Positions 1 to 4,647 of a stretch of 6,158 bases of DNA are shown here, in pieces. Within the stretch, counting starts at the first letter, position 1. The number at the start of each line of letters is the position of its first letter. The stretch is taken from the NCBI GenBank assembly GCA_021813875.1, contig JAKAJF010000041.1, forward strand, positions 1,520 to 7,677. Direction: 5' to 3'. A program made the translations under genes and the position numbers. The DNA comes from a bacterium. Its GTDB lineage: Bacteria > Patescibacteriota > Patescibacteriia > Patescibacteriales > JAKAJF01. The notes under the pieces are model-generated. The model saw nothing but the letters and a program-made list of their open reading frames with translations, was not told the origin of the DNA and searched no databases.

Positions 1-390
1 GTCATTGACTTTGAAATGGCCGTGGCCGATCAATTCGCGGGCCTGGCTTCTCGATTGGGCGAACCCGGCGCGGTAGATGACGTTATCGAGACGCATCTCC
101 AAGAGCTTGAACAAGTTCTCGCCGACATTGCCGGTCTCTTTCCTGGCTTTTTCGAAGGTCAGTCTGAACTGTTTTTCCAATAAGACGTACTGCTTCTTGG
201 CTTTCTGCTTTTCCTGCAGCTGGGCGTTATAATCGGTCTTTTTCTGCCTGCCCTTGGGTCCGTGGATTCCCGGAGGATAGTTTCTCTTGACCAAGGCGCA
301 CTTGGTGGAATTGCAGCGTTCACCCTTGAGGTTCAATTTCTCGCCGATCCTTCTGCATTGTTTGCATTTTGGTTCCAAATTCTTTGCCAT
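1..390 (-). CDS. rpsD: 30S ribosomal protein S4 (uS4), N-terminal 130 residues; gene continues past the window edge
   Basis: S4 binds the 5' domain of 16S rRNA early in small-subunit assembly and helps form the mRNA entry site. The start is the ATG at 390; the frame stays open to base 1, so the 3' end lies outside the window. A zinc-knuckle pattern is visible as C9-X2-C12-X13-C26-X4-C31, embedded in the family signature CxxCR-R-GEKL-LKGERC and followed by YPPG-HG around residues 38-44. This is the zinc-binding (C+) form of S4. From about residue 93 the S4 RNA-binding domain begins (LFKLLEMRLDNVIYR, then SRSQAREL and the H-G-H turn). The gene follows rpsK by 9 nt and is the fifth gene of the infA operon. 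An AGAAGG lies about 14 nt before the ATG, overlapping the end of rpsK, which is far for a Shine-Dalgarno. Identification is secure. Confidence 0.97.
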   Translation of the reverse strand, partial: MAKNLEPKCKQCRRIGEKLNLKGERCNSTKCALVKRNYPPGIHGPKGRQKKTDYNAQLQEKQKAKKQYVLLEKQFRLTFEKARKETGNVGENLFKLLEMRLDNVIYRAGFAQSRSQARELIGHGHFKVND

Positions 391-399
391 AATGTTATA

Positions 400-933
400 T
401 TAAACCCTTCTCGGCTTCTTCGGCCTGCAACCGTTGTGCGGTACGGGGGTTATGTCTTTAATCGCGGTCACGATAAGGCCGTTGGCGTTCAGAGCCCTGA
501 CGGCGGATTCGCGGCCGGTGCCGACGCCTTTGACGAAGACCATGACTTCCTTCAAGCCTCGCTCCTTGGCGCGGTCGCAGGCGATCCTGGTGATGATGGA
601 AGCGGCATAGGGAGTCGATTTCTTCGGGCCCTTGAATCCGGCCATGCCGGCGGAAGCCCAGGAAATGACGTTGCCGGTCAGATCGGTCAAGGTGACGATG
701 GTGTTGTTATAGGTGGCATTGATGAAGACCTTGCCGGCCGGGACGGCCTTGTCGCTCTTCTTCTTCCTTGCCTTGCCTTTGACGGGCTTCTTTTCGTTCT
801 TCCTCGCTTCGAGCTTCTTTTTGACATCCTCGGGGAGCTCTTCTGGGGTAGCGGTCGGCTCGGCCGAGAAATCGATGTCGAGGGCCTTCTCTTCTTTGAC
901 CTCTTCGTTTAAATTGTTTTTATTCTCTTCCAT
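400..933 (-). CDS. rpsK: 30S ribosomal protein S11 (uS11) with an N-terminal extension of about 47 residues
   Basis: S11 sits on the platform of the 30S subunit near the mRNA exit (Shine-Dalgarno) region. The protein is 177 residues against about 129 in E. coli. The S11 core starts near residue 65 (GKVFINATYNNTIVT) and runs through the GFKGPKKSTPYAA segment, the GVGTGRESAVRAL segment and the signature PVPHNGCRPKKPRRV end. Residues 1 to about 45 are extra: first acidic (EENKN, EEVKEEK, AEPTATPEELPED), then strongly basic (KKKLEARKNEKKPVKGKARKKK). No other ATG lies before the core, so the extension seems real rather than a mis-set start, although a non-ATG start cannot be excluded. The gene is 13 nt downstream of rpsM, with a weak AGAG before the ATG. 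Confidence 0.96.
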   Translation of the reverse strand: MEENKNNLNEEVKEEKALDIDFSAEPTATPEELPEDVKKKLEARKNEKKPVKGKARKKKSDKAVPAGKVFINATYNNTIVTLTDLTGNVISWASAGMAGFKGPKKSTPYAASIITRIACDRAKERGLKEVMVFVKGVGTGRESAVRALNANGLIVTAIKDITPVPHNGCRPKKPRRV

Positions 934-946
934 AGATTACTCTAAA

Positions 947-1339
947 TTAAGTCTTTTGCGCGGCCGGTTTCTTTCCGGAAGTAGCCGTCCTTCTGATATT
1001 GCCCCTGACGGTCCTTGAGTTGGTCTTGGTGCGCTGACCTCTCGTGGGCAAGCCTTTGGCATGCCTAATTCCGCGATAACTGCCGATCTCTTTTAATCTT
1101 TTGATATTGCTTTGGATCTCTCGCCTAAGATCGCCTTCGACCTTATTCTGCTTTTCGATGATGACTCTCAATTTGTTGACATCTTCTTCGGCCAGATCTT
1201 TCACCCTGGTGTTGCCGTCGACTTTGGCCTGAGCGACGATTTCTTTCGATTTGGTAGGGCCGATGCCAAAAATATAGGTCAAAGCGATCTCGACCTTCTT
1301 CTCGTTTGGAATTGTGACGCCTGCGATTCTTACTGCCAT
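947..1339 (-). CDS. rpsM: 30S ribosomal protein S13 (uS13)
   Basis: S13 lies in the head of the 30S subunit, contacts the P-site tRNA and forms the inter-subunit bridge to 23S helix 38 and L5. The 130-residue protein opens with RIAGVTIPNEKKVEIALTYI and the IFGIGPTKS turn of the helix-two-turns-helix domain. It has the GSYRGIRHAKGLPTRGQRT segment near residues 87-105, and its basic C-terminal tail (NSRTVRGN, then a Lys/Arg-rich end) reaches toward tRNA. The length is slightly above the usual 115-125 because of the tail. It starts at the ATG at 1339, 19 nt after rpmJ, behind an A/T-rich spacer with no Shine-Dalgarno. Confidence 0.98.
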   Translation of the reverse strand: MAVRIAGVTIPNEKKVEIALTYIFGIGPTKSKEIVAQAKVDGNTRVKDLAEEDVNKLRVIIEKQNKVEGDLRREIQSNIKRLKEIGSYRGIRHAKGLPTRGQRTKTNSRTVRGNIRRTATSGKKPAAQKT

Positions 1340-1358
1340 ATGATAAATAAGTTAATAA

Positions 1359-1472
1359 TTACCCCTGTCTCTGCTTGTGTTTCGCGTTTTTGCAGATAAC
1401 ACAAACACGACCCTTTCTTCGGATGACCTTGCAATCTTTGCAGATCTTTTTTACGGAAGCTCTGACTTTCAT
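1359..1472 (-). CDS. rpmJ: 50S ribosomal protein L36 (bL36), zinc-binding form
   Basis: This 37-residue protein begins MKVRASVKKICKDCKVIRRKG and ends KHKQRQG, the diagnostic ends of L36. The zinc-ribbon ligands C11, C14, C27 and H32 are all present, so this is the C+ form; an additional cysteine is at position 24. L36 is a late-assembly protein of the 50S subunit that contacts 23S rRNA near the base of the L7/L12 stalk. It lies 12 nt after infA and 19 nt before rpsM, the standard place in the infA-rpmJ-rpsM-rpsK-rpsD order. There is no Shine-Dalgarno; the leader is A/T only for the last dozen bases. Confidence 0.97.
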   Translation of the reverse strand: MKVRASVKKICKDCKVIRRKGRVCVICKNAKHKQRQG

Positions 1473-1484
1473 AAATATTAATAA

Positions 1485-1721
1485 TTAGAGTCTGTAAGTT
1501 ATTCGACCCTTAGTTAAATCATAAGGGCTCATCTCGACCTTCACCCTGTCTCCGGGCAGAAGCCTGATCTTATTCATCCTCATTTTCCCGGACAGATGGC
1601 ACAAAATTTCATGGCCACTTTCTAAAGCGATCTTAAAGGTTCCGGCCGGAAGCAGTTCCAGCACTTCTCCCTGGATCTCGAGAAAATCTTTCGAGGGTGA
1701 TTCTTGATTCTTTTTTGCCAT
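1485..1721 (-). CDS. infA: translation initiation factor IF-1
   Basis: IF-1 occupies the A site of the 30S subunit during initiation, together with IF-2 and IF-3. The 78-residue protein is a single S1/OB-fold domain. It shows the family pattern IQGEVLELLPAGTFKIALESGH at about residues 15-36, then HLSGKMRMNKIRLLPGD and the nearly invariant end SPYDLTKGRITYR. The start was placed at the ATG at 1721 (MAKKNQ), which gives normal IF-1 length with a short N-terminal tail. An in-frame TTG at 1772 would add 17 residues that are unlike the family and was not used. No Shine-Dalgarno is visible; the leader just before the ATG is T/A-rich. It is the first gene of the ribosomal operon and has its own strong promoter about 90 bases upstream. 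Confidence 0.96.
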   Translation of the reverse strand: MAKKNQESPSKDFLEIQGEVLELLPAGTFKIALESGHEILCHLSGKMRMNKIRLLPGDRVKVEMSPYDLTKGRITYRL

Positions 1722-1770
1722 TAAAATAAAAAAGATTTGGCATCCCTTTTTATATTCGGAGTACCAAAAC

Positions 1771-1792
1771 AATAAGGATATTTACCTTTATT
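1771..1792 (-). promoter_or_regulatory. small A/T-rich hairpin in the infA leader
   Basis: In the transcript from the infA promoter, AATAAAGG pairs with CCTTATT across a TAAATAT loop, with one bulged A. It lies about 10 nt from the predicted transcription start and about 50 nt before the infA ATG. It could be a 5' stabiliser or a binding site, but a short A/T-rich hairpin can arise by chance. Confidence 0.25.
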
Positions 1793-1808
1793 CAAATACA
1801 CAAGATAT

Positions 1809-1837
1809 ATTATATATGTAATCTCTGATGGTGTCAA
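1809..1837 (-). promoter_or_regulatory. perfect-consensus sigma70-type promoter for the infA-rpmJ-rpsM-rpsK-rpsD operon
   Basis: The -35 is TTGACA (1837-1832) and the -10 is TATAAT (1814-1809), with a spacer of exactly 17 bases, so both hexamers match the consensus 6/6. Transcription would start near 1802 and leave a leader of about 80 nt before infA. It sits in the 149-nt gap after alaS. No convincing terminator follows alaS, so read-through from alaS may add to this promoter's output. Confidence 0.88.
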
Positions 1838-1870
1838 TAGTTAAGGACCTCCGGCTTATTTGAGCTAAAG

Positions 1871-3655
1871 TTAGGATAAAACCGCCTTGATGCGCCTGAC
1901 CCCGGCCGAGGAGCTTTCTTCCTTCTGGATGGTAAAATGGCCTAACTCTGCAGTATTTTCAACATGGGGCCCGCCGCAGATCTCTTTGCTGACGACTTCT
2001 TCATTCCCGATGGTATAGACCTTGACCTTGGCGCCGTATTTGGCTTCGAAGACGCCCATGGCACCCTCTTTCTTGGCCTCCTCAAGGCCTATCTCCTTCC
2101 AAGTGACCGGCAGCTTCCTCTCGATCGCTTCGTTGACCAGCCGTTCGACTTCTTTGTTCTGCTCGTCGGTCATCTTTTCCGGGTGCGAGAAGTCGAAGCG
2201 CAGCCTTTCGGCGGTGATGTTCGAGCCTTTCTGGTAGACATGATCGCCCAGGACCTTGCGTAAGGCGGCCAGGAGCAGATGGGCGGCCGTATGCAGGCGC
2301 CTCGATTCTTCGCTCGCGTCCGCCAAGCCGCCCTTGAACATGCCGGCGGAAGCGGTGCGGGAAAGTTCCTGGTGTCTGGCCAGTTTTTCGGCGAACTCCT
2401 CTTCGTTCTTGATCTCTCCCCCCTTCTCGGCGATGATTTCCTTGGTCATTTCCAGCGGGAAGCCGTAGGTCTGAAAGAGGTCGAAAGCATGGCCGCCGGT
2501 TACACGCGCGCCGCTTGAGAGCAATTTTTCAAGCTCGGCCTCGCCTTTCTCGATGGTTTTTTTGAATTTGGCCTCTTCTTCCTTGAGCCAGTCGATGACT
2601 TTGTCGATATTCCTTCCTAATTCCTGATAGACGCCGGCGTAGTCATGAGCGACGATCTTGGCGATCTCTTTGGTCCAGGACTCTTCCGCGATGCCGATCT
2701 CCCTGCCGTAGCGGATGGCGCGCCTGATCAGGCGGCGGACGATATAGCCGCGGTCGGTATTCGAAGGCGGGACGCCCTTGTCGTCGGCCATGATGAAGGT
2801 GGCAGCCCTCAAGTGGTCGGCGATGATGCGCATGGCGCGGGTCGTGGCCTCGCTTTCGCCGTATTTCTTGCCGGACAGCTGTTCGATCTTGGAGATGATA
2901 TTGGCAAAAAGTTCGCTCTTATAATTATCATCCAGGCCGTTCATGAGCGTCAGGACCCTTTCCAGGCCCATGCCGGTGTCGACGTTCTTCTGGGTCAGGA
3001 GCTCATAACTGCCGTCCTCGCGCTTGTTAAACTGCATGAAGACGTCGTTCCAGATCTCGACCCAGAGGTCATTGTCATCATTGAAGCTTTCCGGGACTTG
3101 GTCGGACGCGCCGGCCCAGTAAAACATCTCGCTATCCGGTCCGCAGGGGCCGGTGATGCCGGCCGGGCCCCACCAGTTGTTCTTTTTTGGCAGCCGGGCG
3201 ATCCTTTTTTCAGATACGCCCAGAGAGCGCCAGATCTCGAAAGCTTCATTGTCGAAAGGGGCGTCTTCGTCGCCGGCGAACACGGACACGGCCAAGCGGT
3301 TCTTATCGAGCCCCAGCCACTCGGGCGAAGTCAGGAATTCCCAGCTCCAGCTCAAGGCTTCCTTCTTGAAGTAATCGCCCAAAGACCAGTTGCCGAGCAT
3401 CTCGAAGAAGGTGTGATGGGTCGGATCGCCGACTTCGTCGATATCGGTGGTGCGGATGCATTTCTGGCAATTGGCCAGGCGGGTACCTTCGGGGTGCTTC
3501 TCGCCCATGAGATATGGCACGAGCGGATGCATGCCGGCGGTCGTAAAGAGGACGGTCGGGTCGTTTTCCGGGATCAAAGAGGCGCTTCCGATGATAGCGT
3601 GCCCCTTGGATTTAAAGAAATCTAAATATTTTTGTCGCAATTCTTTCGCAGTCAT
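1871..3655 (-). CDS. alaS: alanyl-tRNA synthetase, short form without the C-terminal C-Ala domain
   Basis: AlaRS charges tRNA-Ala in the cytoplasm and edits Ser- and Gly-mischarged tRNA. Residues 1 to about 240 are the class II catalytic core: LFTTAGMHPLVPYL near 36-49, motif 2 (RTTDIDEVGDPTHHTFFEMLGN) at 68-89 and motif 3 (GMGLERV) at 228-234. The tRNA-recognition helical part includes IADHLRAATF at 278-287 and RGYIVRRLIRRAIRYG at 302-317. A charged helix spans about 350-380. The editing domain has both zinc half-sites, H455-TAA-H459 and C560-GGP-H564 (usually CGGTH). The protein ends at residue 594, about 30 residues after the editing site. Typical bacterial AlaRS is about 870-880 residues, so the linker and C-Ala domain are absent. 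The stop is clean and no remnant follows. Short AlaRS is typical of CPR genomes. The start is the ATG at 3655; no Shine-Dalgarno precedes it. Confidence 0.97.
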   Translation of the reverse strand: MTAKELRQKYLDFFKSKGHAIIGSASLIPENDPTVLFTTAGMHPLVPYLMGEKHPEGTRLANCQKCIRTTDIDEVGDPTHHTFFEMLGNWSLGDYFKKEALSWSWEFLTSPEWLGLDKNRLAVSVFAGDEDAPFDNEAFEIWRSLGVSEKRIARLPKKNNWWGPAGITGPCGPDSEMFYWAGASDQVPESFNDDNDLWVEIWNDVFMQFNKREDGSYELLTQKNVDTGMGLERVLTLMNGLDDNYKSELFANIISKIEQLSGKKYGESEATTRAMRIIADHLRAATFIMADDKGVPPSNTDRGYIVRRLIRRAIRYGREIGIAEESWTKEIAKIVAHDYAGVYQELGRNIDKVIDWLKEEEAKFKKTIEKGEAELEKLLSSGARVTGGHAFDLFQTYGFPLEMTKEIIAEKGGEIKNEEEFAEKLARHQELSRTASAGMFKGGLADASEESRRLHTAAHLLLAALRKVLGDHVYQKGSNITAERLRFDFSHPEKMTDEQNKEVERLVNEAIERKLPVTWKEIGLEEAKKEGAMGVFEAKYGAKVKVYTIGNEEVVSKEICGGPHVENTAELGHFTIQKEESSSAGVRRIKAVLS

Positions 3656-3666
3656 ATGTAAATAAG

Positions 3667-3766
3667 GTCATTTCGAAGGAGTCCCGAAATTTGGGACGAC
3701 TGAGAAATCCCGAGTTAGCTGAGATGTTAACGGGATCTCTCTCGCCAGTTGGCGGATCGAGATGAT
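3667..3766 (+). repeat. palindromic intergenic repeat, copy A, in the alaS leader
   Basis: On the plus strand the element opens with GTCATTTCGA and closes with TCGAGATGAT, an imperfect terminal inverted repeat that can pair throughout if G-U pairs are allowed. Three hairpins lie between. Hairpin 1 is GTCCC/GGGAC (3681-3697). Hairpin 2 is GAGAAATCCCG (3702-3712) with CGGGATCTCTC (3731-3741), extended by TTA/TAA. Hairpin 3 is CGCC-AGTT-GGCG (3743-3754). A second copy with the same plan lies at 4686-4774 on the other strand. The element falls wholly inside the predicted alaS leader, ending 11 nt before the ATG, so the alaS mRNA would carry its complement as a folded structure. Its plan resembles the GTCATTTCGA-type MITE or REP sequences I know from several bacterial phyla; that resemblance is from memory. 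Confidence 0.8.
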
Positions 3767-3789
3767 ATTCTTTTTCAAATATATTGTAA

Positions 3790-3818
3790 AGTATATTAAA
3801 TAAAGCTAATTTTTGCAA
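3790..3818 (-). promoter_or_regulatory. probable alaS promoter
   Basis: The -35 is TTGCAA (3818-3813, 4/6) and the -10 is TATACT (3795-3790, 5/6), with a 17-base spacer. It lies directly downstream of the terminator at 3820-3850 and points at alaS. Predicted transcription start is near 3783, giving a leader of about 128 nt that contains repeat copy A. Confidence 0.65.
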
Positions 3819-3819
3819 G

Positions 3820-3850
3820 AAAAAAGGCGCCTTGAGAGGTTTGCGCCTTT
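3820..3850 (-). terminator. intrinsic terminator of the candidate ncRNA
   Basis: On the minus strand AAAGGCGC (3850-3843) pairs with GCGCCTTT (3830-3823) around a 12-nt loop, and the stem runs directly into a run of six T (3825-3820). The other strand has no T run after the stem, so it acts on leftward transcription only. It ends 1 base before the alaS -35 hexamer. Confidence 0.85.
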
Positions 3851-3890
3851 GACTCCTTTATTTTTAAGCACAAGGTGCATTGATGGCTTG

Positions 3891-3943
3891 TTTGAGGCAT
3901 CGGATTACGGGGTTTTTAGGGCCCGAAGTACGGATGCCTCAAA
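3891..3943. repeat. 53-nt perfect-stem inverted repeat inside the candidate ncRNA
   Basis: The arms TTTGAGGCATC (3891-3901) and GATGCCTCAAA (3933-3943) are exact reverse complements over 11 bp. The 31-nt interior has further CGGG/CCCG pairing. On the minus strand it would be a stable extended hairpin in the middle of the RNA. There is no T run next to it, so it is not a terminator. Confidence 0.75.
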
Positions 3944-4114
3944 CGAAGGCGAGGAGGAACCATTTCCTCGCGAGGGGGAAAAGAAAATGATGGCGGCCGG
4001 GAAGCGCTTAAGTCAAAGATTGCCAAAAGGCTTGCATGGAGTTGACTCCGAGCGCACTTCCCGGGAAAGGGCAGACAGGAAAGGAGGAGAATCCAAAACC
4101 CGCCTGCGGTTATG

Positions 4115-4129
4115 TTGATATTATATCAA
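4115..4129 (-). promoter_or_regulatory. extended -10 promoter of the candidate ncRNA, inside a 15-bp palindrome
   Basis: TGATATAAT (4128-4120) is a consensus extended -10 (TGn plus TATAAT). The region 17 bases upstream is only a T run left by the preceding terminator, so no real -35 exists, as is usual for extended -10 promoters. The -10 lies inside TTGATATAATATCAA, a perfect palindrome with 7-bp arms, which could be an operator placed on the promoter. Expected start is near 4113-4110. Confidence 0.55.
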
Positions 4130-4141
4130 ATTTTTAAAAAT

Positions 4142-4166
4142 AAAAAAGGTACGTTTCAAACGTACC
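4142..4166 (-). terminator. intrinsic terminator of the small-gene transcript
   Basis: Reading leftward, GGTACGTTTGAAACGTACC (4166-4148) is a perfect 9-bp inverted repeat around one base. In RNA it would close with a small loop. It is followed at once by TTTTTT (4147-4142) and further T/A sequence. It closes the transcript that begins near 4641 and insulates the ncRNA promoter just beyond it. Confidence 0.88.
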
Positions 4167-4341
4167 GCTTCGAGGTCAAAGAGATACCGATCGCCTTCCT
4201 TCCGAGGTGCTTTTTGCTCAAAGGAGTTGGCAGGAAGCTCTTTTCTTTAAAGACTCGGCCTTAGACCTGAGAAGCTTGGGGACACTGTCAGGCCGTTTTG
4301 GGAGAAAATTCCCCTGATTTCCGCCCTGGCCGGTGCCTTGG
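4167..4341 (-). other. long untranslated tail of the small-gene transcript
   Basis: About 175 nt separate the stop of the small frame (4342) from its terminator. Neither of the two other minus-strand frames that stay open here (stops at 4247 and about 4217) shows clear purine-first codon periodicity, so I see no supported gene. Some pairing is visible: GGCCTGA near 4294 can pair with TCAGG near 4270, and TCTTTAAAGA (about 4254-4245) is a 10-bp palindrome. It may be a structured 3' region, or the decayed end of a once longer gene. Confidence 0.35.
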
Positions 4342-4611
4342 TTATATGCCCGCCGTCTTCGCTGCGCCGGAGGTCTTCTTCGTCCGCGTCGTCGTCTCGT
4401 CGCCCATCTCGGTCTTCTTGCCGGATATAAGCGTGTTCGGGTATGCGCCGTCTTCGGTCCTCGAGGTAGTGGTCCTGCTCGCGAATGAGGTCTTCATGGG
4501 TTTTGTGCCTCCCTTGTGACTGGTTTCGGTTTCGCGGGAAATGGCATCCGCGGCTTCTTGTTCTTTCGCCCTTGAATGATCGATCTCTCCCCTGTTGCCT
4601 TTGGCAACTAT
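4342..4611 (-). CDS. small Thr/Lys-rich protein of unknown function, apparently starting at ATA
   Basis: I do not recognise this protein. The frame runs for 89 codons from an ATA at 4611 to TAA at 4344-4342. By hand count, 72 of the 88 codons after the ATA begin with a purine, a strong sign of a translated frame; one competing frame checked over the first 36 codons gives 23/36. The product is hydrophilic and probably disordered: about 16 Thr, many Lys, Gly, Ala and Glu, hardly any large hydrophobics, with runs such as RTTTSRTEDG and ETTTRTKKTSG and the end GAAKTAGI. There is no signal peptide or membrane segment. A full Shine-Dalgarno (AAAGGAGG) lies 5 nt before the ATA, and a promoter lies correctly upstream. 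The frame has no ATG, GTG or TTG before the ATG at 4497, which would give 51 residues. A TTG at 4607 in another frame, 9 nt from the Shine-Dalgarno, gives a 37-residue product whose TGA overlaps that ATG (ATGA). Either the start is non-canonical, there is a frameshift or read error, or it is not a gene. Confidence 0.42.
   Translation of the reverse strand: MVAKGNRGEIDHSRAKEQEAADAISRETETSHKGGTKPMKTSFASRTTTSRTEDGAYPNTLISGKKTEMGDETTTRTKKTSGAAKTAGI
4594..4608 (-). repeat. start-proximal hairpin GTTGCC-AAA-GGCAAC
   Basis: A perfect 6-bp stem with an AAA loop begins on the base after the ATA codon, 8 nt after the Shine-Dalgarno. Structures at this distance can stall or position a starting ribosome, or influence frame choice. 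Its exactness is seen directly; its role is inference. Confidence 0.5.
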
Positions 4612-4616
4612 TTTTT

Positions 4617-4624
4617 CCTCCTTT
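4617..4624 (-). promoter_or_regulatory. full Shine-Dalgarno AAAGGAGG upstream of the small frame
   Basis: This is the only near-perfect Shine-Dalgarno at a usable distance from a reading frame in the window. The recognised genes rely on A/T-rich leaders. It lies about 17-24 nt into the predicted transcript. The bases after it are AAAAA-ATA, placing ATA at the usual start distance; a TTG in another frame lies 9 nt away. Confidence 0.6.
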
Positions 4625-4647
4625 CTCGGGGTGGATAAGTTGATTTA

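Larger units (their letters stand above)
3820..4113 (-). ncRNA. candidate structured noncoding RNA, about 290 nt, class not recognised
   Basis: A leftward transcript here would start at the extended -10 promoter near 4120 and end at the strong terminator at 3820-3850. No plausible gene lies inside: minus-strand frames from an ATG reach only about 9 and 15 codons. The sequence is rich in pairing. CCGGGAAG near 4064 pairs with CTTCCCGG near 3998. Inside that helix AGTCAA (about 4046) pairs with TTGACT (about 4016), competing with a local GGAG-TCAA-CTCC hairpin, and GCC-TTTT-GGC forms a small loop. An exact 11-bp helix TTTGAGGCATC/GATGCCTCAAA closes 3891-3943. A GCAC/GTGC hairpin (about 3879-3869) precedes the terminator. 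I looked for the signatures of tmRNA (tRNA-like ends, tag frame, CCA), RNase P RNA (GAGGAAAGUCC, ACAGAA), SRP RNA (GGAAG tetraloop motif) and T-box leaders and found none. 6S RNA cannot be excluded by eye. Confidence 0.5.

Noticed and set aside
262..912. 216-codon open frame on the plus strand across rpsD and rpsK
   Set aside because: It is the antisense mirror of two certain ribosomal-protein genes, with no Shine-Dalgarno or conserved motif.
1722..1772. Extended infA start (17 extra residues from TTG 1772)
   Set aside because: The added residues match nothing in IF-1, the codon has no Shine-Dalgarno, and MAKKNQ at 1721 gives a normal IF-1 length.
2645..3625. 326-codon open frame on the plus strand
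   Set aside because: It lies wholly antisense to the highly conserved alaS catalytic core. Its composition (Asp, Gly, Val and Ala-rich) is what a mirror frame of a GC-rich third-position gene gives, and no leader or family pattern is visible.
3612..3818. 68-codon minus-strand frame upstream of alaS
   Set aside because: Its TTG start is part of the alaS -35 box and it reads through repeat copy A. Only its last 19 codons, from the ATG at 3671, could be translated; these are noted as a finding.
3813..4118. 101-codon plus-strand frame over the candidate ncRNA
   Set aside because: It starts at a TTG inside the alaS promoter, has no Shine-Dalgarno, runs against the transcription signals there and is made of arginine-rich filler without a fold.
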